DNA of 64,000 nt from Hyphomicrobiales bacterium (GTDB lineage Bacteria > Pseudomonadota > Alphaproteobacteria > Rhizobiales > Phreatobacteraceae). The translations under genes were made by a program, and so were the position numbers. Below are positions 25,540 through 33,840 of the stretch, one piece after another. The notes beneath the pieces are model-generated. The model had not been told where the DNA came from. It made no database searches and worked only from the letters and a program-made list of their open reading frames with translations. Location: contig JAFKKV010000019.1 in assembly GCA_017304475.1 (NCBI GenBank), forward strand, positions 1 to 64,000, given 5' to 3'. Numbering within the stretch: position 1 is the first letter of the stretch; each line of letters begins with the position of its first letter.

Positions 25540-26070
25540 TCACCCGATGACCTTCAGGCCGGTCTTGAACCGGTTGGCATTCGCCACATAGTGCAGCGCC
25601 GACATTTTCAGCCGCGCCACGGCCGCATCGTCGAGGCTGCGCACGGCGCGCGCCGGCGATCCGACGATCAGCGAATTGTCGGGAAATTCCTTGCCCTCGG
25701 TGATCAGCGCATTGGCGCCGACCAGGCAGTTCTGCCCGATCCTGGCATTGTTCAGGATGGTCGCGCCCATGCCGATCAGGCTGTTGGCGCCGATCGTGCA
25801 GCCGTGCAGGATCGCCTTGTGGCCGATGGTGCAGTCATTGCCGATCACCAGCGGGAAACCCATGTCGGTGTGCAGCATGCACATTTCCTGGATGTTGCTG
25901 CGCTCGCCGATCTCGATCCATTCGTTGTCGCCGCGCAGGACCGCGCCGAACCAGATGCCGACATCCACCTTCAGGCGCACCGCGCCGATCACATGGGCGT
26001 CGGGCGCCACGAAGAAGCGCTGGTCGGCGGGAAGTTCCGGCCTGACGCCGTCGAGCTCGTAAATGGGCAT
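25540..26070 (-). CDS. Gamma-carbonic anhydrase family protein
   Basis: The protein has 176 residues and a left-handed beta-helix of hexapeptide repeats (VIGAVRLKVDVGIWFGAVLRGD, TIGHKAILHGCTIGANSLIGMG). Probable zinc-ligand histidines are in CMLHTDMG, GHKAILHGC and the neighbouring His, as in Cam/YrdA/PaaY proteins. The C-terminal helix packs along the trimer. Either CO2 hydration or a thioesterase-like role (PaaY) is possible. It is first of a two-gene operon with the DsbA-like isomerase. Confidence 0.9.
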   Translation of the reverse strand: MPIYELDGVRPELPADQRFFVAPDAHVIGAVRLKVDVGIWFGAVLRGDNEWIEIGERSNIQEMCMLHTDMGFPLVIGNDCTIGHKAILHGCTIGANSLIGMGATILNNARIGQNCLVGANALITEGKEFPDNSLIVGSPARAVRSLDDAAVARLKMSALHYVANANRFKTGLKVIG

Positions 26071-26139
26071 GGTCCCCTCCAGGTCATGAAGGGAGCTATG
26101 CCACGTCGCCGGAGCGAATAGAAGTTGACGAAAGGCCGA

Positions 26140-26460
26140 TCAGAGCCCGAAGGACAGCAGCACCATCGACACCACCCGCCCCGACATCAGGCTCCAGATC
26201 CCGGCGAGCAAAGTGGCCAGGAAGACGAATTCGAGGCGGCGGTTCTCGATACGCCGGCCGCGAATGGTGTTGCGGATGATGATGGCCGGCGCGGCGAAAG
26301 CCAGGAAAGGCACGGCCAGCACGGCGCCGAAGCCGCCGATCTGCAGGAGCCGGAAGCTCGCCGGCTTCTCGGTGAGCGCCCGGTAGAACGCCACGAACAG
26401 CCCGGACACGGCGAAACCAAGCGCCAACGAATGGATGAGTTGCAGGCTCTGCAGCGACAT
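26140..26460 (-). CDS. DUF6949-like small membrane protein
   Basis: The protein has 106 residues and three hydrophobic helices (about 8-26, 41-62 and 80-100). The segment PAIIIRNTIRGRRIENRRLEFVF between helices two and three is the conserved part of a Hyphomicrobiales membrane family (DUF6949 by resemblance). The function is unknown. It is an inner-membrane protein and monocistronic. Confidence 0.7.
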   Translation of the reverse strand: MSLQSLQLIHSLALGFAVSGLFVAFYRALTEKPASFRLLQIGGFGAVLAVPFLAFAAPAIIIRNTIRGRRIENRRLEFVFLATLLAGIWSLMSGRVVSMVLLSFGL

Positions 26461-26593
26461 GACGCGGTACTCGACCCGATCGGCCCGTCACGCTCCATGC
26501 GCGACGGCACGTCTCAATCGCTACCGCGTCGTTAGACTTTTGTTAAGCTTCCGCGCCCGATTCCTTAAGGAACGGTTAATTTATCCGGGAAAC

Positions 26594-26809
26594 TTATTCG
26601 TCCTCGAGATCGATATCGAGGATCGAAATGGTCACGGTGTAGGAGGTCTCGCCATCCTCCACGTCCTTGTAGAGCGTGCCGATCTGCTCGTCGCCGATCG
26701 TCACCTCGATCATCTCCTTGCGACGCGGATTGGGCGTCAGCTTGATGGTCGTGTTGCCGAACTTGCGACGCAGATAGTCCTGCAGCTTGGCGATTTCCTG
26801 CTTGTCCAC
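26594..26809 (-). CDS. DUF3126 family protein
   Basis: The protein has 71 residues. It is the compact alphaproteobacterial DUF3126 domain, from KQEIAKLQDYLRRKFGNTTIKL through DEQIGTLYKDVEDGETSYTVTISILDIDLED. The start is GTG at 26809, chosen because a CGGAGG lies eight bases upstream and because family members begin with the DKQE stretch; the longer ATG frame does not fit. It is an acidic, cytoplasmic alpha/beta protein with no assigned role. It lies just downstream of cysE. Confidence 0.85.
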   Translation of the reverse strand: MDKQEIAKLQDYLRRKFGNTTIKLTPNPRRKEMIEVTIGDEQIGTLYKDVEDGETSYTVTISILDIDLEDE

Positions 26810-26942
26810 GGCTGATGCCTCCGGTGTAACGACGCATGTCCGGCGAAGCGGCAACCGTTTCGCCTTCGGGACATGCGCAAATCAGAACTGAGACCGCCGT
26901 GTGCCATGGCCGCCGGCCGCAGTCAAAGGCCTGGCGTCGACC

Positions 26943-27779
26943 TCAGGCGCAATCCCCGGAGATCATCTGGTCCATGCTGCGCGACGGTTCCGGGCAGCCG
27001 GCTTCGCCGACGATCTTGGCGGGAACGCCCGCCACCGTCGTGCATGGCGGCACCGCCGCCAGCACCACCGAACCGGAGGCGATACGCGAATGATGGCCGA
27101 TCTGGATATTGCCGAGCACCTTGGCGCCGGCGCCGATCATCACCCCGCGGCCGACCTTGGGATGCCGGTCGCCGGTCTCCTTACCCGTGCCGCCGAGCGT
27201 AACGTCCTGCAGGATCGAGACCTCGTCCTCGACCACCGCGGTGGCGCCGACCACCAGGCCGGTGGCATGGTCGAGGAAGATGCCGCGGCCGATCCGGGCT
27301 GCCGGATGGATGTCCGTCTGGAACACCACCGAAGACCGGCTCTGCAGATAGAGCGCGAAATCGGTCCGCCCGGCCGCCCACAGCCAATGGGCGAGCCGGT
27401 GGCTCTGGATCGCGTGAAAACCCTTGAAATAGAGCAGAGGCTCCATGGCCCGGTCGGTCGCCGGATCGCGGTCGACCACGGCCATGATGTCGGCGCGCAT
27501 CGACACGCCGATCTCGGGCGAGGCCTCCAGCGCATCGTGAAAGGCCTGGCGGATGATCGCCATCGGCACGTCGGGATGATCGAGCCGGGTCGCGACCCGC
27601 GAAGCCACCGCCTCCTCCAGCGAGTGTTGCGAGACCACCGAGCTGAACAGGAAGGTGGCCAGCGCCGGCTCGCGCTCGACCGCGTCATTGGCCTCGGCGC
27701 GAATGCGGTGCCAGACCGGGTCGACCGTTTCGAGGCCCTGGACGCGCAAGCGCGCATCCGAACGAAAGCTCGCAGACAT
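26943..27779 (-). CDS. cysE: Serine O-acetyltransferase
   Basis: The protein has 278 residues. It acetylates L-serine with acetyl-CoA as the first step of cysteine synthesis. The N-terminal SATase helical domain (DPVWHRIRAEANDAVEREPALATFLFSSV) and the left-handed beta-helix with FLDHATGLVVGATAVVEDEVSILQ are complete, including the catalytic Asp-His pair in IFLDHATG and the His of GDRHPKVG. The C-terminal tail (SRSMDQMISGDCA) is long enough to bind cysteine synthase. The ATG at 27779 has AGGAG upstream. Confidence 0.95.
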   Translation of the reverse strand: MSASFRSDARLRVQGLETVDPVWHRIRAEANDAVEREPALATFLFSSVVSQHSLEEAVASRVATRLDHPDVPMAIIRQAFHDALEASPEIGVSMRADIMAVVDRDPATDRAMEPLLYFKGFHAIQSHRLAHWLWAAGRTDFALYLQSRSSVVFQTDIHPAARIGRGIFLDHATGLVVGATAVVEDEVSILQDVTLGGTGKETGDRHPKVGRGVMIGAGAKVLGNIQIGHHSRIASGSVVLAAVPPCTTVAGVPAKIVGEAGCPEPSRSMDQMISGDCA

Positions 27780-27891
27780 CACCGTCTCCTGTCACGCGGC
27801 CGCGCCGGATGGAGCCCATCCGGTCCGGCCAATGGCAGGGATCGTGACCCTGCTGCAGCGTCCCCATCATAACGCAAGGCATCGGCGATGA

Positions 27892-27950
27892 GCACCTGAA
27901 TCGGAATCAAATCCTGAGGAGGCGCAACATGAAGCACCTGAATCGGAATC
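27892..27950. repeat. Direct repeat in the cysE upstream region
   Basis: GCACCTGAATCGGAATC occurs at 27892-27908 and again at 27934-27950, 42 bases apart, with a further partial copy (CGGAACCTGAA) directly after. The second copy lies inside a possible short ORF. Confidence 0.8.
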
Positions 27951-27982
27951 GGAACCTGAACAAACCTTCTCTAACAGACTGA
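27929..27982 (+). CDS. Possible 17-codon short ORF with strong ribosome-binding site
   Basis: The ATG at 27929 is preceded by TGAGGAGG with a six-base spacer, one of the best Shine-Dalgarno sites in the window. The frame encodes MKHLNRNRNLNKPSLTD and then TGA. The peptide is basic and Asn-rich. It reads away from cysE. It might be a small protein, a leader peptide without an obvious downstream gene on this strand, or a chance match. Confidence 0.3.
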   Translation: MKHLNRNRNLNKPSLTD

Positions 27983-28019
27983 TTTTACGAAAGGTTGAAT
28001 GCGAAACGGCCCATGCCGG

Positions 28020-28874
28020 TCAGCCCAGGAAGGTCAGGATCGCCTGCGCGAAGACATCGTTCTTGTCGCCCGCCACCATGTGTCCGGCGCCGCTCACATC
28101 GATGAAGCGGGCATGCGGGACGAGCTTCAGGAAGGCGTCGGCGCTCTCCGGGCTGACGATGTCGGAGGAGCCGCCACGCACCAGCAGGGTCGGCACCGCG
28201 AGCCCGCGCGCCGCCGCCTCCAGAGACGGCAGCAGCGTCTCGGCATCGGCGTTCACCGCGCCGGGCCCTTCGAAGAAGCGCGGATCCCAATGCCAGTACC
28301 AGCGGCCGTCGGCGCGTTGCCTGAGGTTCTTGCGCAAACCCTCGGTGGAGGGCGGCCGGGTCCGGTTCGGCAGATAGGCGGCCACCGATTCGGCCGCCTC
28401 GTCGACGCTGGCGAACCCCTCCCTCGCCCGCGCCATCATGAATTTCTGCACATGGGCGACGCCGCGCGCCTCCATGCGCGGGGTGATGTCGGCCAGCACG
28501 AGCGCGGAAAAACAGGAGGCGGCACCCAGCGCATGCAGCGAGGCGAGGCCGCCGAGCGACGCGCCGATCGCCACCGGCTTGGCGCCGAAGCGCTGTTCGA
28601 TGGCCTGGCCGAGCAGGATCGCGTCGGCGCCGTAATTGCGGAAGGAATAGCTGCCGCTGTCCACCCAGGCGCTGTCGCCATGGCCGCGCTGGTCGACCGG
28701 CACCGCGGTGAAGCCGCGCTCGGCGAGCTTGCGCGCGGTCGCCCGCCAGGCATGGCGGGTCTGGCCGCCGCCATGCAGCAGCAGCGCCGTGCGCGCGCCA
28801 TGGCCATAGACGTCACCCTCGAGCCTGTTGCCCTCGGCGCCGGTGAAGCTTGCGTGACGCGGATGGATCGACAT
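28020..28874 (-). CDS. Alpha/beta hydrolase
   Basis: The protein has 284 residues. The cytoplasmic alpha/beta hydrolase fold has the oxyanion LLLHGGGQTRHAW, the nucleophile elbow GASLGG (Ser), the acid in LLVRGGSSDIVSP and the His in VSGAGHMVAGD, so the triad is complete. A cap region with YLPNRTRPPSTEG and RWYWHWDPRFFEG resembles peroxidase/epoxide-hydrolase-like members. It begins ten bases after the stop of another alpha/beta hydrolase gene, and the two form an operon. The substrate is unknown. Confidence 0.85.
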   Translation of the reverse strand: MSIHPRHASFTGAEGNRLEGDVYGHGARTALLLHGGGQTRHAWRATARKLAERGFTAVPVDQRGHGDSAWVDSGSYSFRNYGADAILLGQAIEQRFGAKPVAIGASLGGLASLHALGAASCFSALVLADITPRMEARGVAHVQKFMMARAREGFASVDEAAESVAAYLPNRTRPPSTEGLRKNLRQRADGRWYWHWDPRFFEGPGAVNADAETLLPSLEAAARGLAVPTLLVRGGSSDIVSPESADAFLKLVPHARFIDVSGAGHMVAGDKNDVFAQAILTFLG

Positions 28875-28884
28875 CGCGCCGCGA

Positions 28885-29664
28885 TCAGGGGCGCCGGGCG
28901 AGGAACTGGACGACGCCGGCCTTGAACACCTTGTCGCCCACCGCCGGCATGTGGTCCCGGTCGGGAATGTCGAGCGCTTCGCCGCGCGGCAGCAGCGCCG
29001 CCAGCGGACCCGGCTCGCCGGCGATATGGTCCTTGGTGCCGACCGCGACCAATGTCGGGCAGGCGATCTCGCCGACTGCTTCCGCCGTCATCAGGTTGCG
29101 CGAGCCGCGGATGCAGGCGGCCAGCGCCATGCGGTCCGAGCGGGTCTGGTTGGCGAAGGCGCGGAACATCCGCCCCTGCGGATCGGTGACCTCCTCGAGC
29201 GACGGCGCTTCGAGCGCATCCGCGATGGTCTCGGGCAGGCCGATGCCGTCGACGAGATGGATGCCGAGGCCGCCGAGCACCGCCGAGCGGACGCGCTGCG
29301 GGTGCCGATGGGCGAGAAAGGCGGTGATGCGCGCGCCCATCGAATAACCGAGCACGTCGGCGCGCGCGAGACCGAGATGATCGAGCAGGCCGCGGGCGTC
29401 CTCGGCCATGACAGTGGTGTGATAGGCCGCGGGATCATAGAGCTTCTCGGACGCGCCATGGCCGCGATTGTCGAGGCCGATGACCCGCCGGCCGGCCTTG
29501 GTCAGGGTGTCGACCCAGCCGGGATAGACCCAGTTGACGTGCGCCGACGAGGCGAAACCGTGGATGCACAGGATCGGCTCGCCCTCGCCGACATCGAAAT
29601 AGGCGATGGCGACACCGGCGGAGGAAAAGGTCTGGAGCGGAAGCGGCGTGGGAAGTGCGGGCAT
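28885..29664 (-). CDS. Alpha/beta hydrolase
   Basis: The protein has 259 residues from the ATG at 29664; the long upstream frame is antisense to the beta-glucosidase gene. Core motifs are ILCIHGFASSAHVNW, the nucleophile GYSMGARITAFLAH, VAVGTKDHIAG and the His in IPDRDHMPAVGD. It resembles 3-oxoadipate enol-lactonase/BioH-type esterases. It is the promoter-proximal member of a tandem hydrolase pair; the two proteins are related in fold but not close in sequence. Confidence 0.85.
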   Translation of the reverse strand: MPALPTPLPLQTFSSAGVAIAYFDVGEGEPILCIHGFASSAHVNWVYPGWVDTLTKAGRRVIGLDNRGHGASEKLYDPAAYHTTVMAEDARGLLDHLGLARADVLGYSMGARITAFLAHRHPQRVRSAVLGGLGIHLVDGIGLPETIADALEAPSLEEVTDPQGRMFRAFANQTRSDRMALAACIRGSRNLMTAEAVGEIACPTLVAVGTKDHIAGEPGPLAALLPRGEALDIPDRDHMPAVGDKVFKAGVVQFLARRP

Positions 29665-29814
29665 AGCGCTTTCTAGCCGGCCGGGGCTGCGTCCGGAAGC
29701 CCCGTTGCGAACCGCCGCCATGCGCGTCAGAGGGCCGCGCCCGGCCCGATGATGACAGGGCCGGCCCCACGCGCTACCCATGGCGCCCGTTATCGCGGAG
29801 CACCATCGGATCCC

Positions 29815-32058
29815 ATGCCTCGAGTTCTCGTCCGAGCCTTTGCCCTCACTTTGGCGACATTGTCGGTCCTGGCCCCGGCCCTGTCCGGGCCGGCCCAGGC
29901 CCAGACGCAGGCGCAGGCCGACCATGCCCTCGCCTGGAAGACCGGCAGGGAGGCCGAGGCGATCGAGCGGCGGGTCGAGGAACTGCTGGCCCGCATGACC
30001 CTCGACGAGAAGATCGGCCAGCTCAACCTGACCGGCCGCGGTGACGGCTTCGATCCGCAATGGGTGGCGACCGGGCGTTCCGGCGCGGTGATGAACTTCA
30101 TCGACCCCAAGGAGATCCGCCAGTTGCAGGATCTCGTGCAGACGAGCCGCCTGAAGATCCCGCTGATCATCGGCCTCGACGCGATCCACGGCTTCGCCAC
30201 CTATTTCCCCCAGCCGATCGGCCAGGCCGCGACCTTCGATGTCAGGCTGATCGAGCTCGCCGCCTATTGGACCGCCCGGGAAACGCGCGCGGCCGGCGTC
30301 AACTGGACCTTCGCGCCCATGGTCGACCTGACCCGCGACCCGCGCTGGGGCCGGGTCTTCGAAGGCGCCGGCGAGGATGTCTATCTGGCCAGTGTCGTGG
30401 CGGCGGCGCGGGTGCGCGGCTATCACCACGGCGGGCTGGCCACCAGCGTCAAGCATTTCGTCGGCTATGGCGAGGCCGAGGCCGGGCGCGATTACAACAG
30501 CGTCTGGATCCCGGTCTCGAAACTGCTCGATCGCCACGTGCCGGCCTTCCAGGCGGCGATCCGCGCCGGCGCCTTCACCGCCATGACCTCGCTCAGCGCC
30601 ATGAACGGCCTGCCGGCGACCGCCGACCGGACGCTGCTGACCGGCCTGCTCAAGGGCCGGCTCGGCTTTCGCGGCTTCGTCGTCTCCGACTTCGCCTCGA
30701 TCGAGGAGCTGATCCATCACGGCGTCGCCGCCGATGGCGCCGAGGCGGCGCGCAAGGCGCTGATCGCCGGCGTCGACATGGACATGTTTTCCGGCCTGTT
30801 CATCCGCCATCTCGCCGATGAGGTGCGCGCCGAACGGGTGCCGGTCGCAGCCATTGACGAGGCGGTCCGGCGCATCCTGCGGGTGAAGTTCCATATGGGC
30901 CTGTTCGAGGCCCCGCCCGTCGACCCGGCGGCGACCGCCGGGCAAATCATCACGCCGCCGGCCCAGGCCGCGGCGCTCGAGGTCGCCCGCGAGGCGATGG
31001 TGCTCCTGAAGAACGACGGCGACATCCTGCCGATCCGCCCCGAGATCCGCTCGATCGCGGTGGTCGGCGCGCTCGGCATGTCCGACGACGACTGGCAATA
31101 TGGCGACAATGTCGGCCTGCCGCGGATCCGCCGCCCGACCGTCCAGGCGGAACTGGCGCGCCAACTCGGCCCGAACGTCAGGATCACCGCGGATCCCGCC
31201 GTCACCACCATTTGCGGCACCGAATTCACCGACCGCGAGGCCACCCTCAAAATGGCCCGCGAGGCCGATCTGATCGTCGCCGTGCTGGGCGAGGAATGCG
31301 AGTTCATGGGCGAGAGCGCCTCGCGCACCCGGCTCGACCTGCCCGGCGTCCAGGGCCGGCTGCTCGACGAGCTGGTGGCCACCGGCAAGCCCGTCGTGCT
31401 GGTGCTGAAGACCGCCCGGCCGCTTGTTCTCACCGATATCGCGGCGCGAGTACCGGCGATCATCCAGAGCTTCCATCTGGGCTCGCAGGGCCGCGTCGCC
31501 ATTGGCGAGGTCCTGACCGGCCGGGTCAATCCGAGCGGCAAGCTGCCGATGAGCATGCCGCGCTCGGTCGGCCAGATCCCCGTCTATTACGACCATTTGC
31601 CCACCGGCCGGCCCTATCGCCGGGGCGAACGCTACGAGAGTTCCTTCGTCGACGAGCGCAACGACCCGCTGTTTCCCTTCGGCTTCGGGCTCTCCTATAC
31701 CCGTTTCAGCCTCGACCAGCTGGCGCTCGACAGCGCGCGCGTGCCGCTCGACGGTACGATCTCGGGCTCGGTCAGGCTCAGCAATCTCGGCGCCCGCGAC
31801 GGCCGCGAGGTCGTACAGGTCTATATGCGCCAGCGGGTCGCCTCGCGCTCGCGCCCGGTCCGCCAGCTGCAGGCCTTCGAGAAGGTCACGGTCGGCGCCG
31901 GCGCCAACCAGACCGTGCGCTTCTCCGTGCCGGTCGAGGCCCTGGCCTTCCATGACGACCAGGGCCGGCGCCATCTCGAACCGGGCCTCTACGACATCTT
32001 CGTCGGCACCGACTCGCGCGCGGAGCTGACGGCGACGGTGACGGTGATGGGGCGGTGA
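29815..32058 (+). CDS. bglX: Periplasmic beta-glucosidase, GH3 family
   Basis: The protein has 747 residues. A signal peptide (residues 1-29, ending AQAQ) is followed by the GH3 TIM-barrel with the nucleophile Asp292 in FRGFVVSDFASIEEL and KHFVGYGEAEAGRDYN. The alpha/beta sandwich domain supplies the general acid region (LGEECEFMGESASRTRLDLP), and a C-terminal fibronectin-III-like domain contains NLGARDGREVVQVYMRQ. All parts expected of BglX are present. It releases glucose from beta-glucosides or cello-oligomers in the periplasm. It is monocistronic and divergent from the hydrolase pair. Confidence 0.93.
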   Translation: MPRVLVRAFALTLATLSVLAPALSGPAQAQTQAQADHALAWKTGREAEAIERRVEELLARMTLDEKIGQLNLTGRGDGFDPQWVATGRSGAVMNFIDPKEIRQLQDLVQTSRLKIPLIIGLDAIHGFATYFPQPIGQAATFDVRLIELAAYWTARETRAAGVNWTFAPMVDLTRDPRWGRVFEGAGEDVYLASVVAAARVRGYHHGGLATSVKHFVGYGEAEAGRDYNSVWIPVSKLLDRHVPAFQAAIRAGAFTAMTSLSAMNGLPATADRTLLTGLLKGRLGFRGFVVSDFASIEELIHHGVAADGAEAARKALIAGVDMDMFSGLFIRHLADEVRAERVPVAAIDEAVRRILRVKFHMGLFEAPPVDPAATAGQIITPPAQAAALEVAREAMVLLKNDGDILPIRPEIRSIAVVGALGMSDDDWQYGDNVGLPRIRRPTVQAELARQLGPNVRITADPAVTTICGTEFTDREATLKMAREADLIVAVLGEECEFMGESASRTRLDLPGVQGRLLDELVATGKPVVLVLKTARPLVLTDIAARVPAIIQSFHLGSQGRVAIGEVLTGRVNPSGKLPMSMPRSVGQIPVYYDHLPTGRPYRRGERYESSFVDERNDPLFPFGFGLSYTRFSLDQLALDSARVPLDGTISGSVRLSNLGARDGREVVQVYMRQRVASRSRPVRQLQAFEKVTVGAGANQTVRFSVPVEALAFHDDQGRRHLEPGLYDIFVGTDSRAELTATVTVMGR

Positions 32059-32063
32059 GAGGG

Positions 32064-32157
32064 GCGAATGGCGAATGGGGCATGATGCGACGAGCGCGCG
32101 AACCCTCTCCCGCGTCTTCGTGGGAGAGGGTGGCGCCGTCAGGCGCCGGGTGAGGGT
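32064..32157. repeat. Left long terminal-type inverted repeat with REP-like core
   Basis: The sequence starts with GCGAATGGCGAATGGGGCAT, which leads into a REP-like unit (32101-32157) with the central hairpin GGCGCCGTCAGGCGCC. An inverted copy of the whole arrangement is at 32766-32856. Together they bracket one small ORF. Confidence 0.8.
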
Positions 32158-32248
32158 CTGAAGAGGGCCGGCCCATCATCTCAACCCGAAATGCACCTCA
32201 CGCATCGACGCCCCCTCGCCGGGCCGCGTCCGGGGCAAAAACCGGGAT

Positions 32249-32683
32249 ATGGGCAGGCGCGCGGCACTCAAATTCGCTGATCATGCCGAAGTTTGCGGCA
32301 TGCATTTTACCCGATCGTCACAGATGGGGGCCAACCTCGATCGCATGTGGTCCCGCTTGGCTTCGGCTTTTGCCTTTTTCGTGCTGATCGTCCTGTTGAT
32401 GGCGATCGGGCTTGCCACCGTTGCAGCTCTCTGGACCGGCGAGCTCCCTCCTCGGCGGGGTTCCAGGATGATTCGATGGGCTGATGAACCGCTCATGTTC
32501 ATCCTCAGCATCATCGCGACCGTCGCCATGGCGGCTGTGCTCGCCGATTTGGCGGCCCAGCAATTGGCCGCTTGGCGCAAGGCGAGCGCCGACGACCGGC
32601 TCGCAGCTTCATTGGCCGGCCAGCCGCCGCTGGACATCGCTGCAAGGCTCAGATGGAACAAACCCGATCACAGATCTGATTGA
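32249..32683 (+). CDS. Small two-helix membrane protein between inverted repeats
   Basis: The frame has up to 144 codons. The convincing part starts near ATG 32324 (MGANLDRMWSRL), followed by two membrane helices (AFAFFVLIVLLMAIGLATVAAL and FILSIIATVAMAAVLADLAA) and a basic cytoplasmic tail. No start codon has a clear ribosome-binding site, so the N-terminus is uncertain (32249, 32300 or 32324). The family is not recognised. It lies inside a unit of about 790 bases bounded by long inverted repeats, so it may be a passenger of a small mobile unit. Confidence 0.45.
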   Translation: MGRRAALKFADHAEVCGMHFTRSSQMGANLDRMWSRLASAFAFFVLIVLLMAIGLATVAALWTGELPPRRGSRMIRWADEPLMFILSIIATVAMAAVLADLAAQQLAAWRKASADDRLAASLAGQPPLDIAARLRWNKPDHRSD

Positions 32684-32765
32684 AAGCGCTGGGCGATCGA
32701 CGAAATAGCGTCGCGGCGGATCGTCTCAAGTTTAGCGTTTAAGCGCTTGATTCTAAGAGCTCACG

Positions 32766-32856
32766 CCCCTCACCCGGCGCCTGACGGCGCCACCCTCTCC
32801 CAATGGGAGAGGGTTGGTCACGACGCCTTGCGCATCATGCCCCATTCGCCATTCGC
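32766..32856. repeat. Right inverted copy of the 32064-32157 repeat
   Basis: The REP-like unit (32766-32817) carries the same central hairpin as the left copy and is followed by ATGCCCCATTCGCCATTCGC, the reverse complement of the left outer segment. The copies match over roughly 90 bases. Confidence 0.8.
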
Positions 32857-32873
32857 TATTCGCCACTCCCCCC

Positions 32874-33629
32874 TCACTTCCCCACATTCGATCCCGAATA
32901 GGGCGGCGGCGGGATGTCCATATGGGCCTTGCGCAGGGCCGCAGACCAGCGCTCGCGCAGGTCGTGGAAATAGGGTTCTCCCGGCTCGATCCGGTAATTG
33001 GTCTCGACCCGCGCCTCGCCGCGCGGCATCACCGCGATGTCGATCGGCATGCCGACGCCGAGATTGGAGCGCATGGTCGAATCCATCGACACCAGGCCGA
33101 TCTTCAGCGCGTCGTTGAGCGTGGTGTCATATTTGATGGCGCGATCGAGGATCGGCTTGCCGTATTTGTGCTCGCCGATCTGCAGGTAGGGCGTGTCGAC
33201 CGTGCATTCGATGAAATTGCCCGCGGCATAGATCATGAACAGGCGCAGCCGGCGCTGGCTGATCTGGCCGCCGAACAGGAAGGAAGCCTCGAATTTGACG
33301 CCGTCCTGGTCGAGGCCCGGCCCGTCCAGCGAGCGCACCATGCGGATCGCCCGGCCGACGCGCTGCGCCGCCTGGAACATGGTCGGCGCGTTCATGATCG
33401 TCTCGATCTCGCCGGTCTCCTCGTTGCGCAGGCCCTCGTTGAGGAAGCCCAGCACCGATTGGGTGATCGACAGGTTGCCGGCGGATGCGAGCGCGATCGC
33501 CCGCTCGCCGGGCTTCTCGAACACCTGCAGCTTGCGAAAGGTCGAGATGTTGTCGAGGCCCGCATTGGTGCGGGTATCGGCGATCATCACCAGACCGTCG
33601 CGCACCAGAATGCCGCAGCAATAGGTCAT
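32874..33629 (-). CDS. Proteasome-type (Ntn-hydrolase) protease
   Basis: The protein has 251 residues. It belongs to the proteasome-like Anbu family of Ntn-hydrolases, with the N-terminus MTYCCGILVRDGLVMIADTRTNAG. Thr2 is the candidate nucleophile exposed after Met removal, and the Asp of ADTRT is conserved. GNLSITQSVLGFL and RLFMIYAAGNFIECT are further family marks. Such proteins form cytoplasmic ring or helical assemblies; the substrate is unknown. It is divergent from the circularly permuted ATP-grasp, alpha-E and transglutaminase genes, its usual partners. Confidence 0.9.
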   Translation of the reverse strand: MTYCCGILVRDGLVMIADTRTNAGLDNISTFRKLQVFEKPGERAIALASAGNLSITQSVLGFLNEGLRNEETGEIETIMNAPTMFQAAQRVGRAIRMVRSLDGPGLDQDGVKFEASFLFGGQISQRRLRLFMIYAAGNFIECTVDTPYLQIGEHKYGKPILDRAIKYDTTLNDALKIGLVSMDSTMRSNLGVGMPIDIAVMPRGEARVETNYRIEPGEPYFHDLRERWSAALRKAHMDIPPPPYSGSNVGK

Positions 33630-33840
33630 CGGGGGTTCTCCAGTTGCCTCGGGCATAACCGGCAGGCCCTGCCCGCGCAACCGCCTGCCCGAGGCCGGCC
33701 CGGATGCACGTGCCGATGTGCACATGCGAAAGGCCCCTTCCCTCCGGCGGTATTTTACCGCTAGCTTGGTCGTCGAAGCATTCGGACCGGTCCGCCAGAG
33801 AAAGGCGATGCTTCGTCTTCCAGAGGGGATCTGACTGGCT

